From Clostridia bacterium (GTDB lineage: Bacteria > Bacillota > Clostridia > Lachnospirales > Anaerotignaceae): a stretch of 34,418 bases of DNA. Position 1 is the first letter of the stretch. The number at the start of each line of letters is the position of its first letter. The notes beneath the pieces are model-generated. The model saw only the letters and a list, made by a program, of their open reading frames with translations, ran no database searches and was not told the DNA's origin. The position numbers were made by a program, and so were the translations under genes. Below, in pieces: positions 6,883 through 14,903 of this stretch. Location of the stretch: positions 1-34,418 of the forward strand of contig RZZU01000028.1 of NCBI GenBank assembly GCA_009929735.1, in the 5' to 3' direction.

Positions 6883-9525
6883 TTACTTAATCTGCTGTGC
6901 AATGACCTCTTTTGCTTTTTCCAAGGCTTCCGCAATCTTTGCAGCGTTCTTTCCGCCTGCCTGCGCCATATTGGGACGACCGCCGCCGCCGCCGCCGCAA
7001 ACAGCCGCCGCCGCCTTCACGATATTGCCAGCGTGGGCACCCTTTGCAACAGCGTCATCGGTTGCCATAACCATAAGGTCTACTTTGCCCTCTGTGCCGC
7101 CTGCCAAAACCACAATGCCGCTTCCAAGCTTATTCTTAAGCTGATCACCCAAGGTACGCATCGCATTGGCATCCAAATCCTTCACCTGTGCCGTCAATAC
7201 CGCAACGCCGCCTATTTCCACCTTGCTGTTTAAAATGTCATCAGCGGCACCGCCTGCCATTTTGGCTTTCAGTTTGTCCAATTCCTTTGCCATTTCCTTC
7301 TGCTCTGCCACCAACTGCTCAATACGTGCCACCAGCTTATCGGGTACGGCTTTCACCATATGGCAGATTTCCTTCAGTTCGTCCTCCTGCGCCTGATAAT
7401 GCTTCAAGGCTTCGGCACCAGTTACTGCTTCGATACGGCGCACGCCTGCCGCAACGCCATTTTCGGAAAGAATTTTAAAGGAACCAGCCTGTGCGGTGTT
7501 TTCCAAATGTGCGCCGCCGCAAAGCTCTATGCTATAGCCGCCCATGTCTACCACACGAACCACATCGCCATATTTTTCACCGAACAATGCCATTGCGCCT
7601 TTCGCTCTTGCTTCCTCAATGCTCATCTCGGCCGTTTCAATCACATAGCTTGCAAAAATGGAGTCGTTTACAATTTTTTCTACGGCTTTCAATTCCTCAT
7701 TCGTCATGGACGTAAAATGGGTAAAGTCAAAACGCAAACGCTCAGGGCTTACATAGGAGCCAGCCTGCTCTACATGGGTGCCTAAAACGGTACGCAAAGC
7801 CTTTTGCAGCAAATGCGTTGTGCTGTGATTTCTTGCCGTGGCCATACGTCTTTCCCAATCTACCGTGGCAACTGCCTTTGCATCCATGGAAACAGTTCCC
7901 TCAGTTACCACGCCTACATGGGCAATTTTTCCGCCGATTACCTTTATGCAATCCGTAACAGCCACAACACCGCCTGCTGTTTTAATGATACCACGGTCGC
8001 CTACCTGTCCGCCGCTTTCCGCATAAAACGGTGTGTTATCCAAGAAAACGGAAACACTGTCACCCTTTTGTGCCACACCAGCAATTTCATTATTTGCAAT
8101 CAATGCAACAACTTTTGCATCCTCAATTTCCTTCACATGATAGCCGACAAATTTTGTTTCCAAATCAACGGGCAAATCATGATAAACCGTTTCTGCCGCA
8201 CCCATATAGGTGGATTTCCCTCTTGCCGCTCTTGCTCTTTCCTTTTGCTGCTTCATTTCAGCCTGAAAAGCTTCTTCATCCACGTTCATGCCTGCTTCTT
8301 CCAAGATTTCCTTTGTCAAATCAACTGGGAATCCATAGGTGTCATACAAACGGAAGGCTTTCTCGCCGCTCATTGTTGTCTGACCATCTGTTTTCATATC
8401 CTCCATGTCTGACTTCAGGATTTCCATACCGTTATCAATGGTTTTATAGAAGCTGTTTTCCTCAATAGAAAGAATTTTATAAACATATTCCTGCTTATCC
8501 ACCAATTCGGGGTAAGCATCACCGCTACAGCTAACGACAGACTTTGAAAGCTCTGCCAAGAATTCTCCTTCAATGCCCAAAAGTTTTCCGTGGCGTGCCG
8601 CACGACGCAGCAAACGGCGCAATACATAACCACGTCCCTCATTGGAGGGCAAAACGCCATCGGCAGTCATCATTGTTACCGAACGGATATGGTCTGTAAT
8701 CACACGCACAGACACATCAGTTTTGGCACTTTTACCATATTCCACCTTCGCTTTTTGGCAAATTGCATCACGAACGGATTTTATGGTATCCACGTCAAAA
8801 ATAGAGTCTACCCCCTGCAAAATGGTAGCCATACGTTCCAAGCCCATGCCTGTATCCACGTTTTTCTGGGAAAGCTCCGTATAGGTGCCGTCCACCTCTG
8901 CATTAAACTGTGTGAGAACCAGATTCCAGAACTCCATATAACGGTCACAATCGCACCCTACAGTGCAGTCAGGACTGCCACAGCCGTATTTCTCCCCTCT
9001 GTCAAAGTAAATCTCGGTACAGGGGCCGCAAGGGCCTGTGCCGTGCTCCCAAAAGTTATCTGCCTTGCCTAATTTTTTAATTCTATCACGGGATACCCCT
9101 ACCATATTGTGCCAAATATCTCCAGATTCATCATCCTCTTCATAAATGGTTACATACAGCTTGTCCTCGGGAATTTCCAAAACCTTTGTTACAAACTCCC
9201 ATGACCAAGGGATAATTTCATTTTTGAAATAATCTCCGAAAGAGAAATCCCCCAGCATTTCAAAAAAAGTGCCGTGACGTGCTGTTTTCCCCACATTTTC
9301 AATGTCCCCCGTACGAATACACTTCTGACAGGTTGTCACCCTTTTGCTTGGGGGAATTTCCTGCCCTGTAAAATACGCCTTCATTGGCGCCATGCCTGAG
9401 TTAATCAACAGCAAGCTTTTATCATTGTGTGGTACCAAGGGAAAGCTTTGCAGACGCAAATGCTCCTTGCTTTCAAAAAAAGAAAGAAAAGCCTCTCTTA
9501 CTTCATTTACACCCATATACTTCAT
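6883..9525 (-). CDS. alaS: Alanine--tRNA ligase
   Basis: An 880-residue class II aminoacyl-tRNA synthetase that charges tRNA-Ala and edits mischarged Ser or Gly. The N-terminal catalytic domain opens with R-E-A-F-L-S-F-F-E-S-K-E-H and contains R-H-G-T-F-F-E-M-L-G-D-F-S-F-G-D-Y-F-K. The editing domain shows the zinc-binding H-S-T-T-H (about residues 564-568) and C-G-G-A-H (about 668-672). The C-terminal C-Ala domain ends with a Gly-rich stretch, G-G-G-G-G-G-R-P-N-M-A-Q-A-G-G. Length and domain order are those of complete bacterial AlaRS. AAGGAGG lies 7 nt before the ATG. It is expressed from a consensus promoter through a T-box leader, so uncharged tRNA-Ala should raise expression. Confidence 0.98.
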   Translation of the reverse strand: MKYMGVNEVREAFLSFFESKEHLRLQSFPLVPHNDKSLLLINSGMAPMKAYFTGQEIPPSKRVTTCQKCIRTGDIENVGKTARHGTFFEMLGDFSFGDYFKNEIIPWSWEFVTKVLEIPEDKLYVTIYEEDDESGDIWHNMVGVSRDRIKKLGKADNFWEHGTGPCGPCTEIYFDRGEKYGCGSPDCTVGCDCDRYMEFWNLVLTQFNAEVDGTYTELSQKNVDTGMGLERMATILQGVDSIFDVDTIKSVRDAICQKAKVEYGKSAKTDVSVRVITDHIRSVTMMTADGVLPSNEGRGYVLRRLLRRAARHGKLLGIEGEFLAELSKSVVSCSGDAYPELVDKQEYVYKILSIEENSFYKTIDNGMEILKSDMEDMKTDGQTTMSGEKAFRLYDTYGFPVDLTKEILEEAGMNVDEEAFQAEMKQQKERARAARGKSTYMGAAETVYHDLPVDLETKFVGYHVKEIEDAKVVALIANNEIAGVAQKGDSVSVFLDNTPFYAESGGQVGDRGIIKTAGGVVAVTDCIKVIGGKIAHVGVVTEGTVSMDAKAVATVDWERRMATARNHSTTHLLQKALRTVLGTHVEQAGSYVSPERLRFDFTHFTSMTNEELKAVEKIVNDSIFASYVIETAEMSIEEARAKGAMALFGEKYGDVVRVVDMGGYSIELCGGAHLENTAQAGSFKILSENGVAAGVRRIEAVTGAEALKHYQAQEDELKEICHMVKAVPDKLVARIEQLVAEQKEMAKELDKLKAKMAGGAADDILNSKVEIGGVAVLTAQVKDLDANAMRTLGDQLKNKLGSGIVVLAGGTEGKVDLMVMATDDAVAKGAHAGNIVKAAAAVCGGGGGGRPNMAQAGGKNAAKIAEALEKAKEVIAQQIK

Positions 9526-9574
9526 TGTATTTCCTCCTTCAAACTATTTCATCTTTGTTGGCTCTTAAATTTAG

Positions 9575-9838
9575 AAAAAAAAAGCCCCCGATCACTAAGG
9601 ATCAGGGACGAATCAACCGTGGTACCACCCTGCTTACGGTTTGCAAACCGTCGCTTTTGCGTCGTTAACGCCGACTTACGCCGCAGCATACTATAAGTTC
9701 CGCCGCAGAGCTGTGAAAATCCAAAAAGACTGCTTCTTTAACGGGCTCCCGAAAACCTCTCACCAATGGTTTTCTCTCTGAAAAGGTCTGCCGTTAAATA
9801 CTCCTTCTTTTTATGGCTTTTTTGCTATTCATTCAATT
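9575..9838 (-). promoter_or_regulatory. T-box riboswitch upstream of alaS
   Basis: On the minus strand the leader carries the T-box sequence AGGGTGGTACCACGG (complement of 9617-9631), then a terminator stem CCCTGATC/GATCGGGG followed by nine T (ending near 9574). Stem I is closed by TTTAACGG near its 5' end pairing with CCGTTAAA. On the 3' side of that stem the bases complementary to 9746-9744 read GCC, an alanine codon, in the position of the specifier. An uncharged tRNA-Ala is expected to bind here and favour the antiterminator. The T-box core has GGTACCACGG where GGAACCGCGG is commonest, an accepted kind of variant. Confidence 0.92.
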
Positions 9839-9844
9839 AAGAAG

Positions 9845-9873
9845 ATTATAGTTATTCGTGTTTCGTTTGTCAA
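9845..9873 (-). promoter_or_regulatory. Consensus sigma-A promoter of the alaS leader
   Basis: On the minus strand TTGACA (9873-9868), 17 nt, TATAAT (9850-9845). Both boxes are perfect. Predicted start near 9838, just before T-box stem I. Confidence 0.92.
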
Positions 9874-9902
9874 GAGAAAGCATATTTTTGAGGGCGTCAG
9901 AG

Positions 9903-10054
9903 CAAGTTCTCGGGACGCTGTCCCGAACCCTACTAAAGAGCAAGTTCTCGGGACCCTGTCCCGAACCCTACTAAAGGACAAGTTCTCGGGACCCTGTCCC
10001 GAACCCTGCAAAAGAGCAAGTTCTCGGGACCCTGTCCCGAACCCTGCAAGCCTT
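9903..10054. repeat. Four tandem 38 bp repeats, each with a hairpin
   Basis: The motif CAAGTTCTCGGGAC starts at 9903, 9941, 9979 and 10017, an exact 38 bp period. Each unit contains TCGGGAC-3 nt-GTCCCGA, a 7 bp GC-rich hairpin, then ACCCT and a short A-rich link that varies slightly. Units differ at only a few bases. There are no variable spacers, so this is a minisatellite rather than a CRISPR array. The unit resembles the end of the adjacent dispersed repeat. Confidence 0.92.
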
Positions 10055-10161
10055 TAAAAAGGCTTGACCTAAACTTTTATAGAACCCGCATATCTATGCG
10101 GGTTAAAATGGGTCAAGGGTGAACCCTTGTGGGTGTTTGAGGGCAAAGCCCTCAAGGTCTT
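10043..10161 (-). repeat. Dispersed intergenic repeat, copy B (inverted relative to copy A)
   Basis: Homologous to 6541-6664 in opposite orientation. It is a string of perfect hairpins: AAGCCTTT/AAAGGCTT near 10048-10065, AACCCGCATA/TATGCGGGTT at about 10083-10104, CAAGGGT/ACCCTTG at about 10114-10129 and TGAGGGC/GCCCTCA at about 10138-10154. No coding potential is seen. It lies just downstream of the MocR-like gene and may end its transcript. Confidence 0.75.
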
Positions 10162-10168
10162 GCCTTTT

Positions 10169-10198
10169 CCCTTGCCCTTGCCCTTGCCCTTGCCCTTA
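10169..10198. repeat. Hexanucleotide microsatellite at the 3' end of the MocR-like gene
   Basis: Four CCCTTG units followed by CCCTTA. The last three bases (10196-10198) are the stop codon TAA of the minus-strand MocR-like gene, so the array begins exactly at the end of that frame. Confidence 0.85.
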
Positions 10199-11629
10199 TC
10201 TTCTCTCTTGTAGCATACTTTCAATCGTTTCGCCCATTCGCTTTAAGCCGACCTCAATTTTATCATCCTCTAAGCCGCAAAACCCCAGCCGAACGTGCCC
10301 GCTGTCCTTGCCGCTGATTTCAAATTGGCTCCCCGGCGTGAGAATGACGTTTTTCTCCAGCATTCGGCTGCAAAAAACCTCTGCGCTAATCCCCTCTGGC
10401 AGGCGAATCCATAGGCTGACACCGCCGTTTGGCAAGGAATAGGCTGCTCTGCCTGCCAAATATTTCTTAGCAAAGGAAAGAGTGCGTCGATATTTTTCTC
10501 CGCCAAAGCCACGCATGGTTTTTGCGTGCTCCTCCCAGCCGTTTTCTCTGAAATACTGCTCCATGGCTTTTTGGATGAAGCCCGAGGTGGAAATATCCGT
10601 GGTATATTTCGCCTCCATTACCCCTTGATGAACCTTTTTGGGCAAAACCATCAGCCCCATACGAAGTCCTGGCATCAGTATTTTCGAAAAGCTCTTGATA
10701 TAGACTACCCTATTTTTATAATCCAATGCTTTTAAAGGCACAGGTGCTTCCTTGCTGTAATAGAAATCATAAAAATCATCTTCTTCAATGATATAGGTAT
10801 CATACCGCTCCGCCAATTCCAACAGGCGGCGTTTTTTTTCCAAGGAATAAGAAATCCCCGTAGGCGTCTGAAAATACGCCATCATATAAATAAACCTCGG
10901 TCGGTATAGCTTTAAATAGTCCTCTAAAACGGTCATTTTCATACCGTCACTTTCCATCGGAATCTCTACCAGCTTTGCCCCTCTGGACAAAAAGGCACCC
11001 GCCGCACCGTAAAAAGTAGGGCTTTCCACAAAAACTACATCGCCAAAGTGAATCATCGCCTTGGAAATAACGTCAATGCCCTGCTGTGCCCCTGAAATAA
11101 TCTGCACGCTGTCCGCCGCAGTTTTAATACCATATGCTTCAATATAGCTGCAAAGCTGCTGGCGCAGGGGTTGATAGCCCATACTGTCCGTATATCGAAA
11201 CGCCCCGCCTTTTTCACGCTCCAACACCTCGTCAAACGCTTTTTTAAAGGCATCTACAGGGAAAAGCTCATGCGGCAGGGACGTATTTGCAAAATTAATT
11301 GCCTTATCAAAGGAAATACCGGCCTCAAAGCTATGAAGATTCCCCTTGGCAACAGGCTCGGGAACTGCCTCCACAGGCAAAGGGGATACAAACGTTCCGC
11401 TGCCTTTTCTGGAATAAACCATCTGCTTGCTTTCCAAATGCTTATAAGCCGCCACAACGGTAACCGTATTGACACCATATGCCTCCGCCATTTTTCGTAT
11501 GGGCGGCAATTTGCTGTCAGGGGGCAGACTCCCCTGCGAAATCAACCTTGCCAGCCCATCCGCCAACTGCTGATACAGCGGAAACTGCCCCTCCTTCTTC
11601 AATTTTAAATGAAAGATTGTATCCGCCAT
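10196..11629 (-). CDS. MocR-type regulator: GntR HTH fused to a PLP aminotransferase-like domain
   Basis: A 477-residue two-domain protein. Residues about 12-80 form a GntR winged HTH: P-L-Y-Q-Q-L-A-D-G-L, L-P-P-I-R-K-M-A-E-A-Y-G-V-N-T-V-T-V, then R-K-G-S-G-T-F-V. Residues about 110-470 are a fold-type I aminotransferase domain. The PLP lysine is probably Lys316 in Y-I-K-S-F-S-K-I-L-M-P-G-L-R. MocR proteins such as PdxR and GabR use PLP, or its adduct with an amino compound, as a signal. AGGAGG precedes the ATG. It lies 15 bp behind rpoN on the same strand with no terminator between, so the two are likely co-transcribed. The ligand and target genes cannot be told from the sequence. No pdxS/pdxT or gab genes are nearby. 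Confidence 0.9.
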   Translation of the reverse strand: MADTIFHLKLKKEGQFPLYQQLADGLARLISQGSLPPDSKLPPIRKMAEAYGVNTVTVVAAYKHLESKQMVYSRKGSGTFVSPLPVEAVPEPVAKGNLHSFEAGISFDKAINFANTSLPHELFPVDAFKKAFDEVLEREKGGAFRYTDSMGYQPLRQQLCSYIEAYGIKTAADSVQIISGAQQGIDVISKAMIHFGDVVFVESPTFYGAAGAFLSRGAKLVEIPMESDGMKMTVLEDYLKLYRPRFIYMMAYFQTPTGISYSLEKKRRLLELAERYDTYIIEEDDFYDFYYSKEAPVPLKALDYKNRVVYIKSFSKILMPGLRMGLMVLPKKVHQGVMEAKYTTDISTSGFIQKAMEQYFRENGWEEHAKTMRGFGGEKYRRTLSFAKKYLAGRAAYSLPNGGVSLWIRLPEGISAEVFCSRMLEKNVILTPGSQFEISGKDSGHVRLGFCGLEDDKIEVGLKRMGETIESMLQERR

Positions 11630-11644
11630 AGTAGCCTCCTTTTT

Positions 11645-13006
11645 TTACTCGTAGCGTTTTCTGCCCGATGCTCCGTCAATTCCCATGGCCTCACGATATT
11701 TTGCAACGGTTCTGCGAGAAATCTGAATTCCTTGCTTTTGCAATGCTTCCATCAGCTCTCTGTCACTATAAGGCTTGTTTTTGTTCTCCCCTTCAAGCAT
11801 CAAGCGTATTTTTTGCTGAATGCTGTCAGCAGAAATTGTCCCCGATTCTTCTGACGCCAATGCCTTCGAGAAAAAGGTGTTGAGCGGGAATATCCCTCTG
11901 TCGCACTGGATATATTTTTCCCTCACTGCACGGCTAATCGTTGACTCATGCACCTGCATACACTCGGCAATATCTGCCATACGCAGCGGCTTAATCTGCC
12001 CGTCAGCACGCATAAAAAATTCATTTTGGTGGGAAACAATGCACTTTGCCGTCTCCAAAAGGGTACTTTCTCTTTTTGAAATACATTGAATTGCCCATTC
12101 TGCCTGTTTGAATTTATTGGAAATATATTGCTTCGCTTCTTCGGAAGCACCCTCACGCAGGATTTTTATATAAGACTGGCTAATAAAGAGCTTCGGGGTG
12201 GACGAGCTGTTTACTGTCACCAAAAGCTGCCCCTCGCACTTTTCCACATAAATATCGGGTAAGATATATTCAACGGGTTTTTCACTAGTAAATCCCTGCC
12301 CGGGCTTTGGCTGACAACTGCGGATTTCTTCAAAAGCCGCCTTGATCTCCGCCAACGAAACCCGCAACTGCTTGGCAATATGGTTCATTCTGTTTTTCGC
12401 CAAATCCTGTAGATGCTTTTCCGCCATCGCTATCGCCAATGCGGAGGCACTTTTTTGCTTTAATTGTATCAACAGGCATTCTTGAAAGCTTCTGGCACCC
12501 ACGCCAGGGGGATCTAAGGCTTGAAGCAAATGCAAAACATCCGCTCTGCATTGTTCCTTCAAATGAAATTTTTCCGCCGCCGCTTCCAGTGCGCCCTGTT
12601 CTAAGTATCCGCTTTCTTCGGTGCTTTGGGCTAAAAACCGTAACACACGCTTTACCCCTTCGTCCACCTTTAATATATTAATTTGGAACAAAAGATATTC
12701 ACGTAGACTCTCCCGCTCCCGTTTTCCAACGAATTCCTTGCCGCCGCTTTCATCCTCCTGCTCCACACGATACATACTGCGGTTTTGCTCATCAGCCTCC
12801 TCCAGCCACTCAAGCTTACATAAAAGCTTATCCTCCTTGGCTGCCTGCTCCGCAGAAGCGTCCTGGCATTCCAAAAGAGGGTTCTCCTGCGCCAGCTCAT
12901 GAATGTATTCAGTAAGCGTCAGGGAATTCATCTGCAAAATTTCAACAGATTGTTGCATTCGTTGTGATAAAATCTGTTTTTGCGCTAATTGCAGGGACAA
13001 ATCCAC
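11645..13006 (-). CDS. rpoN: RNA polymerase sigma-54 factor
   Basis: A 453-residue sigma-N protein, which directs RNA polymerase to -24/-12 promoters and needs an AAA+ activator. Region I is Gln/Leu-rich (L-A-Q-K-Q-I-L-S-Q-R-M-Q-Q-S-V-E-I-L-Q-M). The core-binding domain follows (G-V-G-A-R-S-F-Q-E-C-L-L-I-Q-L), then an HTH region (V-H-E-S-T-I-S-R-A-V). Near the C-terminus the RpoN box reads S-R-R-T-V-A-K-Y-R-E (residues 430-439). The start is GTG at 13006 with AAGGTG 6 nt upstream. Length is normal. No sigma-54 activator and no convincing -24/-12 promoter were found in this window, so its regulon lies elsewhere. Confidence 0.97.
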   Translation of the reverse strand: MDLSLQLAQKQILSQRMQQSVEILQMNSLTLTEYIHELAQENPLLECQDASAEQAAKEDKLLCKLEWLEEADEQNRSMYRVEQEDESGGKEFVGKRERESLREYLLFQINILKVDEGVKRVLRFLAQSTEESGYLEQGALEAAAEKFHLKEQCRADVLHLLQALDPPGVGARSFQECLLIQLKQKSASALAIAMAEKHLQDLAKNRMNHIAKQLRVSLAEIKAAFEEIRSCQPKPGQGFTSEKPVEYILPDIYVEKCEGQLLVTVNSSSTPKLFISQSYIKILREGASEEAKQYISNKFKQAEWAIQCISKRESTLLETAKCIVSHQNEFFMRADGQIKPLRMADIAECMQVHESTISRAVREKYIQCDRGIFPLNTFFSKALASEESGTISADSIQQKIRLMLEGENKNKPYSDRELMEALQKQGIQISRRTVAKYREAMGIDGASGRKRYE

Positions 13007-13068
13007 GGTATCACCTTCTCCACTTATATTTTTAACAATAAGTTTCTCTTGTCTTTGGCACTTTTTCT

Positions 13069-13077
13069 ATTTTATCA
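13069..13077 (-). promoter_or_regulatory. Possible extended -10 promoter of rpoN
   Basis: The minus strand reads TGATAAAAT (13077-13069), an extended -10 box about 60 nt before the GTG start. No good -35 box stands at 17 nt. Confidence 0.4.
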
Positions 13078-13193
13078 CAGTTTCCTACAAATAAAAAGTC
13101 GCATTTCTGCCATGTTCTATCAAATTTATCATTCAGAGTGCTCAAGTTTTGGCACTTTGCCTTAAATTTCCTAGGGTAACTCCCTATCATTTA

Positions 13194-13209
13194 TGGTAAT
13201 ATATTATCA
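13194..13209. promoter_or_regulatory. Fur/PerR-like inverted repeat in the rpoN-rnf intergenic region
   Basis: TGGTAATATATTATCA is an imperfect palindrome (7 bp arms, 2 bp spacer) close to the Fur-family 7-1-7 pattern TGATAAT-n-ATTATCA. Another Fur-like stretch, GATAATGATA, lies at 13222-13231, and TTATCATT recurs at 13204-13211 and 13420-13427. It is placed between divergent rpoN and rnfC. A binding site is inferred from pattern only. Confidence 0.35.
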
Positions 13210-13369
13210 TTTACATTTTTAGATAATGATAGTACACTAAAATAGGCCTAAATATCTAGCATACAAACTGATTGTATGCTCATCTATCTATACGTACAGA
13301 CTAAGCGAATAAAATATTGTATTGTTTCTTTTTCCAAAATAAGTTTTTGCAATTTTTTTCCCAAAAATG

Positions 13370-13398
13370 TTGTGAAAACATTATTTTTGTATTAAAAT
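13370..13398 (+). promoter_or_regulatory. Probable promoter of the rnf operon
   Basis: TTGTGA (13370-13375), 17 nt, TAAAAT (13393-13398). The leader is about 90 nt and contains a small GCGCTT/AAGCGC hairpin near 13454-13468. Confidence 0.6.
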
Positions 13399-13494
13399 AC
13401 AGCTGTTGTATGTATAGCCTTATCATTTCATTTAAAGGTATAACTTATCATCGCGCTTCCCAAGCGCAAAAAACACTTGACAGAGGGGGATAAT

Positions 13495-14886
13495 ATGCAA
13501 GCTTTAACGTTCAACCGTGGAGTTCATCCGCCTGATGGAAAAGCTCTGTCCGCAGAGCAGCCTATTCAGGTGGTACTCCCAAAAGAAAACTCTGAGTTGT
13601 TCTACCCCATGAGCCAGCACATCGGCGCTCCTTGTGAGCCACTGGTTGCTGTTGGTGATCATGTAAAGGTTGGTCAGAAAATCGCAGAGTCACCCGCATT
13701 CATGTCTTCTCCGATTTTTGCCAGTGTATCCGGCGAAGTAGTGGACATCCGTCCTATGCTGGTTCCCGGTGGTACTATGGTAAAATCCATTGTTGTGAAA
13801 AACGACGCAAAAATGGAAGAAATCGAAGGTCTGAATCAGGGCAGAGATTACACCACAATGACAAACGAGGAAATTCTCGCAGCCATTAAAAACGCAGGCG
13901 TTGTTGGTCTGGGTGGTGCTGGTTTCCCTACCCATGTAAAACTGAATCCACCAAAGGATAATCCCATTGATTACATTTTAATCAATGCGGCAGAATGTGA
14001 GCCATACCTCACATGCGACTATCGTTTGATGCTGGAAGAACCCGAACGTATTGTAAAGGGTCTTCAGATTATGCTGAAATTGCATCCCAATGCAAAAGGC
14101 GTAATTGGCATCGAAAACAACAAGCCAAAAGCAATTGAAGCTATGACTAAGGCTTGCGAGGGCATCAGCAATATCGTTGTTCAGCCCTTGGTAACAAAGT
14201 TCCCTCAGGGTTCTGAAAAGCACTTAATCTATGCTATTACAAAAAGAGAAGTAAAGTCCGGCGCTCTGCCCGCAAGCGCAGGCTGTATTGTTGACAACAC
14301 AGATACCGTTGTTGCAATCGAAAGAGCAATCTGCAAGGGCAGACCTTTGATGAGAAGAGTTGTAACTGTTTCCGGACAAGGCATCAAAAATCCCGGCAAC
14401 TACAAAATCCGTATCGGTATGACGCTGCGTGATTTGGTAGACGCTATCGGCGGCTTTAACGAGGAAAACCCTCCTGTAAAGCTGATCGCCGGCGGCCCTA
14501 TGATGGGACCTACACTCTATACGCTTGATGTCGCTTCCGTAAAAACAACTTCCGGTTTGCTTTGCTTCACAAAAGAAGAAGCTTACATTCCCGAAGAAAA
14601 GAACTGTTTCCGTTGCGGCAAGTGCGTTGACCACTGTCCAATGGGGCTTATGCCTTTCATGCTGAACGCTTTGGCACTGAAGGGTGACGGCGACGGCTTT
14701 GTGGCTCACCACGGTCTGGATTGTATTGAATGCGGCAGCTGCTCTTACGAGTGTCCCGCAAAACGTCAGTTGGCACAGTCCATTCGTGCCGTAAAGAAAA
14801 TTGAAGCAGGCAAAAAAGCGGCCGCTGCTGCTGCTGCAAGAGCGAAAGCTGAAGCAGAAGCAAAAGCGAAAGCTGAAAAGAACTGA
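13495..14886 (+). CDS. rnfC: Rnf complex subunit C
   Basis: A 463-residue peripheral subunit that binds NAD(H) and carries Fe-S clusters in the membrane-bound ferredoxin:NAD+ oxidoreductase. ATG at 13495 was chosen because GAGGGGG lies 5 nt upstream, although the frame is open further from a TTG. Seen in order: N-terminal biotinyl-lipoyl-like region (V-G-D-H-V-K-V-G-Q-K-I-A), the nucleotide-binding loop G-L-G-G-A-G-F-P-T-H-V-K, an SLBB-like region, then two [4Fe-4S] motifs, C-F-R-C-G-K-C-V-D-H-C-P and C-I-E-C-G-S-C-S-Y-E-C-P. The last 25 residues are an Ala/Lys/Glu helix of low complexity. It is the first gene of rnfCDGEAB. Confidence 0.96.
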   Translation: MQALTFNRGVHPPDGKALSAEQPIQVVLPKENSELFYPMSQHIGAPCEPLVAVGDHVKVGQKIAESPAFMSSPIFASVSGEVVDIRPMLVPGGTMVKSIVVKNDAKMEEIEGLNQGRDYTTMTNEEILAAIKNAGVVGLGGAGFPTHVKLNPPKDNPIDYILINAAECEPYLTCDYRLMLEEPERIVKGLQIMLKLHPNAKGVIGIENNKPKAIEAMTKACEGISNIVVQPLVTKFPQGSEKHLIYAITKREVKSGALPASAGCIVDNTDTVVAIERAICKGRPLMRRVVTVSGQGIKNPGNYKIRIGMTLRDLVDAIGGFNEENPPVKLIAGGPMMGPTLYTLDVASVKTTSGLLCFTKEEAYIPEEKNCFRCGKCVDHCPMGLMPFMLNALALKGDGDGFVAHHGLDCIECGSCSYECPAKRQLAQSIRAVKKIEAGKKAAAAAAARAKAEAEAKAKAEKN

Positions 14887-14903
14887 GAGGGGGAGAATAA
14901 AAC

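Noticed and set aside
6700..9530. Long plus-strand frames antisense to alaS
   Set aside because: They mirror the codon usage of alaS, are rich in Cys, His and Ala or Ser runs, lack ribosome sites and match no family.
9903..10054. Possible CRISPR array
   Set aside because: The units are contiguous 38 bp repeats without unique spacers, and no cas genes are near.
13055..13155. Two TTGGCAC motifs (13055-13061 and 13149-13155) as sigma-54 promoters near rpoN
   Set aside because: Neither has TTGC at the required 5 nt distance.
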